From Halobacillus massiliensis (lineage in GTDB: Bacteria > Bacillota > Bacilli > Bacillales > Halobacillaceae): a stretch of DNA of 64,000 nt. Positions 18,218 through 31,526 of the stretch are shown in pieces. The DNA lies in assembly GCF_900166625.1 (NCBI RefSeq), contig NZ_LT800499.1, positions 1,670,429 through 1,734,428 on the forward strand. The letters are read 5' to 3'. Under the pieces are notes generated by a model. The model saw nothing but the letters and a program-made list of their open reading frames with translations. It ran no database searches and had not been told where the DNA came from. Both the position numbers and the translations under genes were made by a program. Position 1 is the stretch's first letter; each line of letters starts with the position of its first letter.

Positions 18218-18529
18218 GTGAGTAAAGTTAATCAAATGACTACAGAAGAATTACAAAAAGCTTTAGAGGAAAATAAATCCTTGAAGATAATAGATGTCAG
18301 GGAAGATGAAGAAGTGGCTCAGGGAATGATTCCGACAGCAACACATATTCCTCTTGGTCAGATTCCCGATGCTGCTGGGAGTCTTAATCCGGATGATGAG
18401 TATGTAATGGTCTGCCGCTCTGGGAAGAGAAGTCAGAATGCTTCAGAATACTTGCAATCTAAAGGGATTAAGAAAGTGCATAATCTAGATGGCGGAATGC
18501 TGGATTGGAAAGGCGAAGTTGTACTTTAA
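18218..18529 (+). CDS. Rhodanese-domain sulfurtransferase
   Basis: The 103-residue single-domain rhodanese has the IDVREDEEVAQGMIPTATHIPLGQIP core and an active-site loop VCRSGKRSQNA with the catalytic cysteine. Such proteins move sulfane sulfur. Two GTG codons are in frame; the one at 18218 is ten bases after AGGAG and fits the family start, while 18209 is too close. It is followed after 18 bases by a second rhodanese-like gene, so the two are probably co-transcribed. Confidence 0.85.
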   Translation: MSKVNQMTTEELQKALEENKSLKIIDVREDEEVAQGMIPTATHIPLGQIPDAAGSLNPDDEYVMVCRSGKRSQNASEYLQSKGIKKVHNLDGGMLDWKGEVVL

Positions 18530-18547
18530 GTTAGAGAGGTTCCACTT

Positions 18548-18880
18548 ATGTTAGAAATGACCATTCTTTTAATCATAGGACTAATCGTTTTTATATTTAA
18601 AAGTTTTTATCAAAAGAACTTGATACCTTTAGAAGAAAAGACACCACCTGCTGATGATTTTTGTGTGATCGATATTAGGGATTACATTTCTGCTCATCGT
18701 TCCCCTTACCCGGGTGCGGAAAATATTCCCCTGGATTATTTACCGAGGGAACTAAAGGGAAGATTTGATTGCCCGAAGAAAATACTTTTAGTTACAGATA
18801 ATAAAAGAGGTGCACGGCTGGCAGCTCGAATGATAAAAAAGAAACGTGGAAATCCAGTTTATTATATTCGAGCCATTTAG
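18548..18880 (+). CDS. Membrane-anchored rhodanese-like protein, no catalytic Cys
   Basis: The 110-residue protein starts with a hydrophobic segment (residues 3-20, TILLIIGLIVFIFK) and continues with a rhodanese-like domain (CVIDIRDYISAHRSPYPGAENIPLDYLP). The position of the active-site loop reads LLVTDNKRGARLAA, with Asp/Thr where active enzymes have Cys, so sulfur transfer is unlikely. It resembles YtwF of B. subtilis, but I am not sure of the name. The upstream neighbour is an active rhodanese, suggesting a paired function. Confidence 0.72.
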   Translation: MLEMTILLIIGLIVFIFKSFYQKNLIPLEEKTPPADDFCVIDIRDYISAHRSPYPGAENIPLDYLPRELKGRFDCPKKILLVTDNKRGARLAARMIKKKRGNPVYYIRAI

Positions 18881-18907
18881 AATCAGCATTTGCTGATTCT
18901 TTTTTTA
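18879..18907 (+). terminator. Intrinsic terminator
   Basis: AGAATCAGCA pairs with TGCTGATTCT around a TT loop, followed by seven Ts. The 5' arm includes the last stop-codon bases of the preceding gene. Confidence 0.85.
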
Positions 18908-18910
18908 GTA

Positions 18911-18939
18911 TTGACGTAACAAATCCTAAGTGTTATTAT
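18911..18939 (+). promoter_or_regulatory. rRNA operon promoter P1
   Basis: TTGACG (18911-18916) and TATTAT (18934-18939) lie 17 bases apart, about 240 bases before the 16S gene. Confidence 0.75.
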
Positions 18940-19001
18940 GAATAACGTTGCTGTTTTCACACAACATGTAAAAGATAGTATAAAAAAATCTATTAATCTT
19001 A

Positions 19002-19031
19002 TTGACAGATTCAGACGAATTATGCTAGAAT
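19002..19031 (+). promoter_or_regulatory. rRNA operon promoter P2
   Basis: TTGACA (19002-19007) and TAGAAT (19026-19031) lie 18 bases apart, in the usual tandem arrangement of Bacillales rRNA operons. Confidence 0.75.
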
Positions 19032-19060
19032 TTATTTACTGTCGCAGGGCAGTTAACCAA

Positions 19061-19097
19061 TTTGATCTTTGAAAACTGAACGAACCAACCAGTACGT
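19061..19097 (+). promoter_or_regulatory. boxA and left arm of the pre-16S processing stem
   Basis: The leader contains TGATCTTTGAAAACTGA, a boxA-like antitermination element. The same 37 bases pair with 20787-20822 beyond the 16S gene with only one bulge and a three-base mismatch, forming the stalk from which RNase III releases the 16S precursor. Confidence 0.8.
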
Positions 19098-19174
19098 CAA
19101 AACATTTCTTTCTATATTATATAGATCGAATTTTTTAAGAAGCACATTCGGTGTGCAAATGAGCAAGTCAAACT

Positions 19175-20753
<1,579 letters not shown>

Positions 20754-20786
20754 AAGGAGCGGCGTTTGCGCCGTTTCCTTCGGAAA

Positions 20787-20877
20787 ACGTACTGGTTGGT
20801 TGTTCAGTTTTGAGAGATCAAACTCTCAAACTTGTGAACCTTGAAAACTGGATAAGATATGACAAGACATCAAACCA
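20787..20877 (+). promoter_or_regulatory. 16S-23S spacer with processing arms and second boxA
   Basis: The short spacer contains no tRNA gene. Bases 20787-20822 are the right arm of the pre-16S stem. Bases 20834-20877, which include a second boxA-like GTGAACCTTGAAAACT, are the left arm of the pre-23S stem and pair with 23846-23888. Confidence 0.78.
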
Positions 20878-20908
20878 ACGTAAGAAAAAGTCTTTTCACG
20901 AAGATGAA

Positions 20909-23831
<2,923 letters not shown>

Positions 23832-23845
23832 TTTATTTCTTTCAA

Positions 23846-23888
23846 TGGTTTGATAGAAATCAGTCTTATTCAGTTTTGAAGGTTCACC
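23846..23888 (+). promoter_or_regulatory. Right arm of the pre-23S processing stem
   Basis: The sequence from TGGTTTGAT to GGTTCACC is the near-perfect complement of 20834-20877, closing the 23S precursor stalk. Confidence 0.75.
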
Positions 23889-23897
23889 CTTATATAA

Positions 23898-24014
23898 GAT
23901 GAGGTGGCGATAGCGAAGAGGTCACACCTGTTCCCATGCCGAACACAGCAGTTAAGCTCTTCAGCGCCGATGGTAGTCGGGTTTATCCCCGTGAGAGTAG
24001 GACGCTGCCTCGTC
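23898..24014 (+). rRNA. rrf: 5S ribosomal RNA
   Basis: The terminal helix GATGAGGTGGC pairs with GCTGCCTCGTC, and the interior has GGTCACACCTGTTCCCATGCC and GGTAGTCGGG as in other Bacillales 5S genes. The gene is 117 bases long and lies 67 bases after the 23S gene. Confidence 0.96.
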
Positions 24015-24020
24015 TCAGAT

Positions 24021-24057
24021 GAAACCTTAGAAGAACATCTTCTAAGGTTTTTTATTT
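24021..24057 (+). terminator. rRNA operon terminator
   Basis: AAACCTTAGAAGA pairs with TCTTCTAAGGTTT around ACA, followed by a T-rich tail. No tRNA genes lie between the 5S gene and this hairpin, so the operon ends here. Confidence 0.9.
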
Positions 24058-24084
24058 TTCCAAAAAGGGAACGAGGAATAAAAA

Positions 24085-24345
24085 TTGTCTGAGGTGAAAA
24101 GTATCGAACTTGTGAAGTGGAGCTATTCAGGTATAAAGAAAGTACGGGGCTATTTTAGTAAGTTTCCCCACTCAGTTATATATTTCAGAAGAGCAAGAAG
24201 CTACTATTTAGTCTATACGCTCGATTGGGATGAGCGAGATCCTGTAATGACAGAAGGGGACAGAGAAGAGATGCAGGTCCTTCTCAATGAAGAGTTAGGC
24301 CATATTTCTGCCTATAAAAAGAGAAAGTCGAGAAGAATCCATTGA
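24085..24345 (+). CDS. Uncharacterised small basic protein
   Basis: I do not recognise this 86-residue protein. It is basic and aromatic-rich in its first half (a YFSKFPHSVIYFRRARSYYLVYTLDWD region) and acidic in the second, ending in KKRKSRRIH. There is no signal peptide or cysteine. TTG at 24085 is preceded by GAGG at good distance; a GTG at 24094 is an alternative. It lies between the rRNA operon and ytfP, and its stop codon is inside a hairpin shared with ytfP. Confidence 0.6.
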   Translation: MSEVKSIELVKWSYSGIKKVRGYFSKFPHSVIYFRRARSYYLVYTLDWDERDPVMTEGDREEMQVLLNEELGHISAYKKRKSRRIH

Positions 24346-24360
24346 TTCTCTCGACTTTCT
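24322..24360. terminator. Bidirectional terminator overlapping two stop codons
   Basis: AGAAAGTCGAGA pairs with TCTCGACTTTCT and the stem continues inward with AGAATC and GATTCT (one bulged A) around a CATT loop. The stop of the small plus-strand gene (24343-24345) lies in the stem and the ytfP stop begins at its last base. Confidence 0.78.
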
Positions 24361-25622
24361 TATTTGGCCATGGATTCATAGGCGGCATGCATTCCAGCTA
24401 CGCGTCCTGTTACCATTGCCGCTGTGATGTTATATCCACCCGTATACCCGTGGATATCCAGGATTTCGCCGCAGAAATATAAGCCGTGCATAAGTTTAGA
24501 TTGCATGGTGTTAGGGATAATTTCTTTAATAGAGACGCCACCACCGGTTACAAATGCTTTCTCAATTGGTTGGGAGTCATAAATATTGACTTGAAAATGC
24601 TTAAGGTAGTAAATAAATTTCCGAATTTGCTCGTTGGAAATATTGCCCGCATTTTCAGTGGAAGAAATATTGATTAAATCAATCATGTAATCCAGTAAGC
24701 GTTCAGGTACAAGGCCTTTAACTACATTTCGAAAGAGTTTTTTTGACTGGTCTTTCATTTGCTTTTGAAGAGAATCTATTAACTTCTGTTCTTGCTCTTC
24801 CGGCAGGCAGTCGATCTCAATAATCACGGATTTACGTCCCTTTCTCAGTTCTTTTACTGCATATTGCGAGCAGCGCAGTATGGCAGGCCCGGACAGACCA
24901 AAGTGGGTAAAAAGCATGTCCATTTTATGTGTGACGATCTTTTTATTTTTTTCATTTAATACAGATACATCAACATTTTTTAAAGAAAGGCCCTGTAAGG
25001 TTTTATTTTTTATAAATGGATCTTTTGACAGTAAAGGAACCTCTGTAGGAAAGAGGTCTGTTATCGTGTGCCCTGCCTTTTTAGCCCATGCGTACCCATC
25101 ACCTGTTGAGCCTGTATGGGGGACGGCTTTACCTCCTGCCGCTAACACTACAGCTTTGGTCTCCAGCTTCTCCCCAGATTTTAAAATGATTTTATGGGTT
25201 TGCTCACCGTAATGAATAGCCTCTACAGGAGTTTCTTTACGCACTTCCACGTTTAACTTATTCAGTTGGTCAAGAAGAGCATTAACTACATCTTTTGCTT
25301 TGTTACTGACAGGGAACATTCGACCATGATCTTCTTCTTTCAAAGCGACACCGAGTCCTTCAAAGAAATCAATAATGTCATAGTTGTTAAATACAGAAAA
25401 GGGGCTGTACAAAAACCGTCCGTTTCCTGGTATGTGTTTAATGACTTCTTCCTCGGGAAGGCGGTTGGTTACATTACAGCGTCCTCCTCCCGATATTGCA
25501 AGTTTAGTCCCGAGTTTCTTTCCTTTATCAATAAGGAGTGTTTTTACACCCTGCTCTGCTGCTGCGATGGCGGCCATCAATCCTGATGGACCTCCGCCGA
25601 TGACAATCACTTGGTAGCTCAT
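24360..25622 (-). CDS. ytfP: HI0933-family flavoprotein YtfP
   Basis: The 420-residue protein is a predicted FAD/NAD(P)-dependent oxidoreductase. The N-terminal dinucleotide fold [21 protein letters not shown] is clear, followed by the family motif [20 protein letters not shown] and, at the C-terminus, [12 protein letters not shown] and [18 protein letters not shown]. The substrate of this family is not established. The frame extends 57 codons further upstream, but ATG 25622 begins the flavin fold and is preceded by AAAGGAAG. The position beside ytgP matches B. subtilis. Confidence 0.9.
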   Translation of the reverse strand: MSYQVIVIGGGPSGLMAAIAAAEQGVKTLLIDKGKKLGTKLAISGGGRCNVTNRLPEEEVIKHIPGNGRFLYSPFSVFNNYDIIDFFEGLGVALKEEDHGRMFPVSNKAKDVVNALLDQLNKLNVEVRKETPVEAIHYGEQTHKIILKSGEKLETKAVVLAAGGKAVPHTGSTGDGYAWAKKAGHTITDLFPTEVPLLSKDPFIKNKTLQGLSLKNVDVSVLNEKNKKIVTHKMDMLFTHFGLSGPAILRCSQYAVKELRKGRKSVIIEIDCLPEEQEQKLIDSLQKQMKDQSKKLFRNVVKGLVPERLLDYMIDLINISSTENAGNISNEQIRKFIYYLKHFQVNIYDSQPIEKAFVTGGGVSIKEIIPNTMQSKLMHGLYFCGEILDIHGYTGGYNITAAMVTGRVAGMHAAYESMAK

Positions 25623-25725
25623 GAGTGACTTCCTTTCTTTTATAACTATAAAACGATGGTTTTCGATAAATTTATGATAAAATAGACATCGTTGATCATA
25701 AACTAATGAAGGTGAAGGTTTTACT

Positions 25726-27345
25726 ATGTCGAAAATATTAAAAGGCACAATGATTTTAACGGGTGCCACATTTTTATCAAAGTTTCTAGGCATGATTTAC
25801 GTTGTACCATTTGAACAGATGGTAGGGCCTAAAGGAATGGCTCTGTATTTCTACGCTTATACACCATACAACATTTTGCTCAGTTTATCTACACTTGGTG
25901 TACCTATGGCTGTTTCAAAATTTGTATCGAAATACAATTCTCTTGAGGATTATCAGACAGGAAGGGATATGTTTAAGTCCGGCGTCCAGCTTATGGCTCT
26001 GACAGGCATAGTCACATTCCTGATGCTGTTTTTTGGAGCAGAAGCTATTGCTTCCTTTAGTTTATCAGGGGAAGACAGCAGCACCTCCGTTGAAGATACG
26101 GCCATGGTTATTCGCATGGTAAGTTTTGCTTTATTGATTATTCCTAGTATGAGTATTATAAGAGGATTCTTTCAGGGAAATGAATCTATGGCTCCTACTG
26201 GAGTGTCTCAGGTCATAGAACAGATCGTACGTATCGCCTTTTTATTAATTTCAGTCTACATTGTTATTTATGTAATGGATGGCGGTATTCCAATGGCTAT
26301 TGGCTACTCTACTTTTGCTGCGTTTATAGGAGGGGTAGCCTCACTCATCGTCTTGATACTTTATTGGAAAAAAAGAAAACCATATCTGGACCGACAGCTT
26401 GAGCAGCAGGAATATACCTATGATATTACTAAAAAAGATATGTTTAAAGAGTTAATCAGCTACGCTGGGCCATTTGTGCTAGTAGGGATAGCTACGCCTC
26501 TTTATCAGCTGATTGATCAGTTTACCTTTAATAAGGCGATGGCTGCTGCAGGCTTGGCTTCCATTTCCGGAGAAGCCCTATCAGCTATTCATGTATTAAG
26601 TCATAAGCTCGTCATTATTCCCGTAACTTTAGGAATTGGTTTGTCGCTGGCTTTACTGCCTGCCATTACTAAATCTTTTACCGGGAAGCATATGAAGCAA
26701 TTAAATCATCAAATTAATCAGGCACTACAAATTATTGCTCTATTAATCATTCCTGCTGTCGCAGGGCTTTCTATCCTGGCGTTTGAAGCATTCGGCTCTT
26801 TCTATGGGGTAGATGATGATCTCAGCTATTATGGGGACCTGCTAAGGTGGTATGCTCCTGTTGGCCTGCTATTTGCTCTTTACACTGTTACTTCTGCTAT
26901 TCTGCAAGGCATTAACCGTCAAAACTTTGCTCTGATCAGCTTAGGATCTGGATTATTGGTTAAAGTTTTAACAAACTCGTGGTTCATTGTTTTGTTTGGG
27001 GCAAAAGGGTCCATCATATCTACAGGAATAGCCGTACTTATTGCAGTATCGTTAAATCTGTGGAAAATTCACCAGGGGATTCATTTCTCCTATCGTCATG
27101 TCTTCAAACGAACATTACTCATTGCCATATTAACAATGATAATGGGTGCAGCTGTCTGGGTGATTAAATGGTTGATTGGACTTGCCTGGGATCCTATGGA
27201 AAGCCGTATGGCAGCCTTGTTTATTTTAATGATAAGCGCTGGCTTTGGAGGGCTTCTTTATCTGTGGATGGCTTATCAAACAACACTGCTTGAACGAATT
27301 CTTGGCGGAAGAGTTCGATTTTTGGATAAGTTTTTAAAAAGGTAG
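25726..27345 (+). CDS. murJ: Lipid II flippase MurJ (YtgP)
   Basis: The 539-residue protein has about 14 hydrophobic segments and is a MOP-superfamily polysaccharide exporter (Wzx/MurJ group). The start [20 protein letters not shown] is typical of B. subtilis YtgP, shown to act as the lipid II flippase MurJ in parallel with Amj. It moves the lipid-linked peptidoglycan precursor across the membrane. GAAGGTGAAGG precedes the ATG. ytzG follows almost directly, so the two are co-transcribed. Confidence 0.88.
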   Translation: MSKILKGTMILTGATFLSKFLGMIYVVPFEQMVGPKGMALYFYAYTPYNILLSLSTLGVPMAVSKFVSKYNSLEDYQTGRDMFKSGVQLMALTGIVTFLMLFFGAEAIASFSLSGEDSSTSVEDTAMVIRMVSFALLIIPSMSIIRGFFQGNESMAPTGVSQVIEQIVRIAFLLISVYIVIYVMDGGIPMAIGYSTFAAFIGGVASLIVLILYWKKRKPYLDRQLEQQEYTYDITKKDMFKELISYAGPFVLVGIATPLYQLIDQFTFNKAMAAAGLASISGEALSAIHVLSHKLVIIPVTLGIGLSLALLPAITKSFTGKHMKQLNHQINQALQIIALLIIPAVAGLSILAFEAFGSFYGVDDDLSYYGDLLRWYAPVGLLFALYTVTSAILQGINRQNFALISLGSGLLVKVLTNSWFIVLFGAKGSIISTGIAVLIAVSLNLWKIHQGIHFSYRHVFKRTLLIAILTMIMGAAVWVIKWLIGLAWDPMESRMAALFILMISAGFGGLLYLWMAYQTTLLERILGGRVRFLDKFLKR

Positions 27346-27354
27346 GTGAAGGGC

Positions 27355-28080
27355 ATGAGAATTGATAAACTTCTCGCAAATATGGGATATGGCACCCGCA
27401 AAGAAGTGAAAAGTCTCTTAAAAGGGGGCGGTGTCCGGGTGAATAATGAACCGGTGAAAAGTCCAAAAACTCATGTAGATCCGGAAAAAGAGCACGTAAC
27501 AGTAATGGGAAAAACCGTTGAGTATAGAAAATATATTTATCTAATGCTTAACAAACCAGGAGATGTACTTTCAGCGACAGAAGATCCGCACGATCTTACC
27601 GTCATTGATATTCTCCAGCCAGAGGATCAAATATTCGAGCCTTTTCCTGTTGGCCGACTTGATAAGGATACAGAGGGCCTGCTGCTGCTAACCAATGATG
27701 GTCAGCTGGCCCATAGGCTGACATCACCAAAAAAGGATGTTGGGAAAACGTATTTTGCTGTAATCGATGGAGAAGTAACTGAAGAAGATGTCCGCTCCTT
27801 TTCAAAAGGCGTAGAACTGGACGACGGCTATGTAACAAAGCCTGCTGAGCTGACAATTTTGAAAAGCAGTAATGAATCTGAAATAGAACTTACAATTACA
27901 GAAGGAAAATTCCATCAGGTTAAAAGAATGTTTGAAGCCGTAGGTAAACATGTCACTTATTTAAAAAGAGTAAAGATGGGTGATTTGCCTCTCGATGAGG
28001 AGCTTGACCTTGGAGAATACAGAGAGTTGAGTGATAAGGAGCTCGAATATCTTTTAACTATAACAAACCTGCAAGATTAA
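27355..28080 (+). CDS. RsuA-family pseudouridine synthase YtzG
   Basis: The 241-residue protein has an N-terminal S4 RNA-binding domain (MRIDKLLANMGYGTRKEVKSLL) and a pseudouridine synthase domain with the catalytic motif VGRLDKDTEGLLLLTNDG, where Asp is the nucleophile. The motif GKFHQVKRMFEAVG is typical of the RsuA group that modifies 16S rRNA. The frame begins at GTG 27346, but GGTGAAGG fits ATG 27355. It follows murJ by nine bases and ends at a convergent terminator with ytzE. Confidence 0.88.
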   Translation: MRIDKLLANMGYGTRKEVKSLLKGGGVRVNNEPVKSPKTHVDPEKEHVTVMGKTVEYRKYIYLMLNKPGDVLSATEDPHDLTVIDILQPEDQIFEPFPVGRLDKDTEGLLLLTNDGQLAHRLTSPKKDVGKTYFAVIDGEVTEEDVRSFSKGVELDDGYVTKPAELTILKSSNESEIELTITEGKFHQVKRMFEAVGKHVTYLKRVKMGDLPLDEELDLGEYRELSDKELEYLLTITNLQD

Positions 28081-28083
28081 GAA

Positions 28084-28118
28084 ACACCCGGGATCTAAAA
28101 ATTCCGGGTGTCTGTTTT
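28084..28118. terminator. Convergent terminator
   Basis: ACACCCGGGAT pairs with ATTCCGGGTGT around CTAAAA, between the converging pseudouridine synthase and DeoR-type genes. Confidence 0.75.
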
Positions 28119-28125
28119 ACATATA

Positions 28126-28344
28126 TTAAGATATTTTTACTTTCTTTTCTGTTGCTTTCCATTTGCCTTTATGCGGACTTGATACAAGGCCATTGTACTC
28201 CAAAATGCTTAAGTCTCTTTGCATCGTCCTATCCGTAATACCGAATTCTTCAGCCAGCTGATTTGTCGTCACCATTCCTTGCTGGTGAATATAAAAGTAT
28301 ACCGCCTTGATTCGATTGAGCATACGGGATGATGGATGATTCAA
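28126..28344 (-). CDS. ytzE: DeoR-type helix-turn-helix protein YtzE
   Basis: The 72-residue protein is only the DNA-binding domain of a DeoR-type regulator: YIHQQGMVTTNQLAEEFGITDRTMQRDLSILEYNGLV forms the winged helix-turn-helix. No sugar-binding domain is present; this matches B. subtilis YtzE, a stand-alone domain of unknown target. The TTG at 28344 has an AAGGAG at proper spacing; ATG 28323 is the alternative. Confidence 0.82.
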   Translation of the reverse strand: MNHPSSRMLNRIKAVYFYIHQQGMVTTNQLAEEFGITDRTMQRDLSILEYNGLVSSPHKGKWKATEKKVKIS

Positions 28345-28501
28345 AAAACCACTCCTTGTTCAGATTAATAAAAAATGTGGTGCGCTTGAATCTTGAAGTT
28401 ATAATTATTTTACATCAAGGTGTAGATCGAAGCCACTTTAATTTTCGGATTTAACAGAAAATTTATAGAATTTACAAATTAATCATAAAGGTGGGAGCAA
28501 T

Positions 28502-29521
28502 GTGCTGATTTTAAAAAGGTTTTTTCGCAAAATGGTGGAAATTAACAATTATATTTTATTCCTTTCAAGCGGGTTGCTAATAATCGTCTCTACAAGTTTA
28601 ATTGTTCTTATTGAGCCTCAAACTTTTCCAACATTTTTTGATGGATTTTGGTGGGTGATGACAACGGTTACTACCGTAGGGTATGGAGACTACTCTCCGG
28701 TAACAGCAGCTGGGCGCTGGGTTGCCATTTTACTGTATATTATTGGTATAGGTCTTATAGGTATCGTGATAGGAAAAATTATAGAAGGTTTTGCTTTATT
28801 TAAGAGGAAGAGGTTGGAGGGAGATATTATGTATAAAGACAGTAATCATTTCATTATTATTGGTTGGTCTCAAAAAGCACAATTTGCTGTGGAAGAAATT
28901 AATGATACAAATCCTGATGCAGAAATAATAATTATCGATCAATTGAAGGAAGCACCGATATTAAAAAATAACATCCATTACATAAAAGGAGACGCTTCAG
29001 ATCGTGAGACTTTGCTCAAAGCTAATATTAATCAGTCGAAAGCGGTACTAATTTTTGCCGACGATTCACTGATCAATAAGCAGATAACTGATGGACAAAC
29101 GCTAATGATTGCCTCTACCATTGAAAGTCTTGCTCCTCATATACATACAGTTGTAGAAATTTTGGATGAACGTCATATTCCTAATTTTAAACATGCTCGT
29201 GTAGATGAATTTATACTATCAAACGAAACTATCTCTTCATTAGCTGTGCGCTCAGCATTTAGAAAAGGAGTCTCTGGGATTTACAGCCAATTGTTAAGCC
29301 GATCAGTCGGTGATGATCTTTTTTACATAAAGCGTAAGACAGCTTGGCAAACTTACCGGGATGCTTTTGAAGAACTTCTTAGTGAAGGAGCTACATTAAT
29401 TGCTGACAAAAATGACTTAACTATTAACAGACGTCTTGATGACAAGCTTTCGCAGGATTCGGAACTATATGTAGTCTGTAATCAGGAAACGTACGAGAAA
29501 ATTACAGGAGGTAAACGTTAA
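28502..29521 (+). CDS. Potassium channel with RCK domain (YugO-like)
   Basis: The 339-residue protein has a two-helix channel module: hydrophobic segments at about 17-38 and 70-97 flank a pore loop with the selectivity filter TVGYGD at residues 58-63. The C-terminus carries a cytoplasmic RCK/TrkA-N domain (FIIIGWSQKAQFAVEEI, a Rossmann-type ligand-binding fold). It should form a K+ channel gated by a cytoplasmic ligand. GTG at 28502 follows AAAGGTGGG. Its stop overlaps the pepV start by one base, so they are coupled. Confidence 0.88.
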   Translation: MLILKRFFRKMVEINNYILFLSSGLLIIVSTSLIVLIEPQTFPTFFDGFWWVMTTVTTVGYGDYSPVTAAGRWVAILLYIIGIGLIGIVIGKIIEGFALFKRKRLEGDIMYKDSNHFIIIGWSQKAQFAVEEINDTNPDAEIIIIDQLKEAPILKNNIHYIKGDASDRETLLKANINQSKAVLIFADDSLINKQITDGQTLMIASTIESLAPHIHTVVEILDERHIPNFKHARVDEFILSNETISSLAVRSAFRKGVSGIYSQLLSRSVGDDLFYIKRKTAWQTYRDAFEELLSEGATLIADKNDLTINRRLDDKLSQDSELYVVCNQETYEKITGGKR

Positions 29522-30888
29522 TGAATATTTCACTGGGACCCGTAGAAGAACAGAAATATGTTCAACGTTTATGTGAACTGTTAAAAATAGAAAGTGTATA
29601 TGAAGAGAGTGACCGTTATCCGTATGGCCAGAACATTGATAAAGCTTTAAATTATATGCTTGAAATGGGGGAGAAAGACGGGTTTCAAGTAAAAAACGTG
29701 GATGGACATGCCGGCCATATAGAATTTGGTGAAGGAGAAGAAATTCTTGGAATTCTTGGCCACCTTGATGTCGTTCCTCCTGGGGATGGATGGGAGAGTC
29801 CTCCTTTTGATCCTTTAGTTATAAACGGAAAAATTATAGCAAGAGGCGCACAGGATGATAAGGGCCCTGTGATGGCCGCGTATTTGGCAATGAAGTATTT
29901 AAAGGATCAAGGGTTTATACCAAGAAAAAAAGTGCGATTGATTTTAGGAACAGATGAAGAGAGAGACTGGCAAGGCATTGACTACTATTTCAAAAAAGAG
30001 AAGATGCCAGCCTTCGGTTTTACCCCTGATGCTTCCTTTCCAGTTATTCATGCGGAAAAAGGCTTAATAGACGGTTATATCGAATATAAACTTAGCGAAG
30101 AACAAAATGTTATAGAGTATATTCAAGGTGGAGAACGTCTAAACATGGTTCCTGCAGCTGCAGAAGCTATGCTGTCTAATGATCCAGACAATCTAAACGA
30201 AAAGTTTCGCGACTTCCTTGCTGAAAACAATTTAACGGGAGAAATAAAGACAGAGGGTAAGAAAGTAAAGGTGAAAATTACGGGGAAAACTGCCCATGCA
30301 AGTACTCCTGAAAAAGGAAAAAACGCTGTGTCGTCCCTTCTTTATTTTTTATCAAGATTGCAGCTTCCTGAAACTTCTTTTCTTGAAAGCTTATATAGAG
30401 GGCTTTCTAAAACTGCCGGCGAAGGGATGGATCTGGCTGTTTCGGATATGCCATCAGGGCCTCTAACCATAAATTTGGGATCGCTTGATTGGAAAAAAGG
30501 ACAATTCTGTAAAATTGGGATTAACATTCGTTATCCTGTTACTTTGTCATATCAAACGGTTAAAGAAAAACTGGATGCATTTGCTGAAAAAGACAGAGGA
30601 CAATTTAAACTCTATGAGCATCTTGGGGCTCTTTATGTAGAAAAGGATGAGGAAAATATCCAAAAGCTTATCCATGTTTATAATAAATGGACAAAGGAAC
30701 ACGCCTCACCTGAATCGATGGGAGGAGCTACTTACGCCAGAGCTCTTAAAAGCGGCGTGGCTTTTGGTGCACTATTTAAAGACAGTGAAGATACAGCACA
30801 TCAAGCGAATGAGTATGTATTAGTATCGGATATGATGAAAGCTGCCCATATTTATGCGGATGCCATTTACCAATTGACTTCAGTATAA
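29521..30888 (+). CDS. pepV: Dipeptidase PepV, M20 family (YtjP)
   Basis: The 455-residue protein is a zinc dipeptidase of the M20 family. It has the first metal motif GHLDVVPPGDGW, the GAQDDKGP motif (bridging Asp), GTDEERDW with the catalytic glutamates, and a C-terminal MGGATYARAL region. It resembles YtjP of B. subtilis. AGGAGG lies nine bases before the ATG, and the gene overlaps the K+-channel stop codon. Confidence 0.9.
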   Translation: MNISLGPVEEQKYVQRLCELLKIESVYEESDRYPYGQNIDKALNYMLEMGEKDGFQVKNVDGHAGHIEFGEGEEILGILGHLDVVPPGDGWESPPFDPLVINGKIIARGAQDDKGPVMAAYLAMKYLKDQGFIPRKKVRLILGTDEERDWQGIDYYFKKEKMPAFGFTPDASFPVIHAEKGLIDGYIEYKLSEEQNVIEYIQGGERLNMVPAAAEAMLSNDPDNLNEKFRDFLAENNLTGEIKTEGKKVKVKITGKTAHASTPEKGKNAVSSLLYFLSRLQLPETSFLESLYRGLSKTAGEGMDLAVSDMPSGPLTINLGSLDWKKGQFCKIGINIRYPVTLSYQTVKEKLDAFAEKDRGQFKLYEHLGALYVEKDEENIQKLIHVYNKWTKEHASPESMGGATYARALKSGVAFGALFKDSEDTAHQANEYVLVSDMMKAAHIYADAIYQLTSV

Positions 30889-30953
30889 TGGTAGTAGAAT
30901 AAAGGGCAATCTATAACAAAATAAGAATCAGCCGATATTAAAGGAGAGCACAT

Positions 30954-31526
30954 ATGACTTCCCATTATTTTGTAGGAATACCTATTGACCCTTCAGTTAT
31001 TCCGTTTTTATCAAACTGGCAGGAAACTTTGCAACAGCACATGGATTATAAAGTCTGGACACATCCTGAAGATTTTCACATTACATTAAAATTCCTGGGC
31101 CCCAGTTCTGCTGAGCAGCTACAGTCCTTTGTTACACGTTTGGACGAATGTGATTGGCCAGAAGCATTTTCACTTACGATCGGTCCGGGAGGGTACTTCG
31201 GCAACCCGGAAAAACCGAGAGTTTTTCACGTGAATGTCAATCTCGTACCTGCTCTTAAAAAAATCCATCAGTTGGTGGAAGAAGCGGGAAAGCATGCAGG
31301 ATTTGCTTTGGAAGATAGAAGGTATACTCCTCATATTACTCTTGCAAAAAAATGGAAAGGCGGTCAGTCTCCTCTAATAAAGGAAGCAGACTTATTTGCA
31401 GAGAAAGTTGAATTAAAGGTAGATCGTTTTTGTATATTTCAAATTCACCCTCAGCAAACGCCAAAATACCATAAGACAGCTGTATATAATTTGAGGAAAG
31501 GACCTATTAATGGCACAGCTAATTAA
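30954..31526 (+). CDS. thpR: RNA 2',3'-cyclic phosphodiesterase ThpR (YtlP)
   Basis: The 190-residue protein belongs to the 2H phosphoesterase (LigT) superfamily, with two HxTx motifs: HITLKFLG near residue 42 and HITLAKKW near residue 127. The family hydrolyses 2',3'-cyclic phosphates of RNA. A strong AAAGGAGAG precedes the ATG. Its 3' end overlaps the start of the ytlQ-like gene by 17 bases, as in B. subtilis. Confidence 0.9.
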   Translation: MTSHYFVGIPIDPSVIPFLSNWQETLQQHMDYKVWTHPEDFHITLKFLGPSSAEQLQSFVTRLDECDWPEAFSLTIGPGGYFGNPEKPRVFHVNVNLVPALKKIHQLVEEAGKHAGFALEDRRYTPHITLAKKWKGGQSPLIKEADLFAEKVELKVDRFCIFQIHPQQTPKYHKTAVYNLRKGPINGTAN

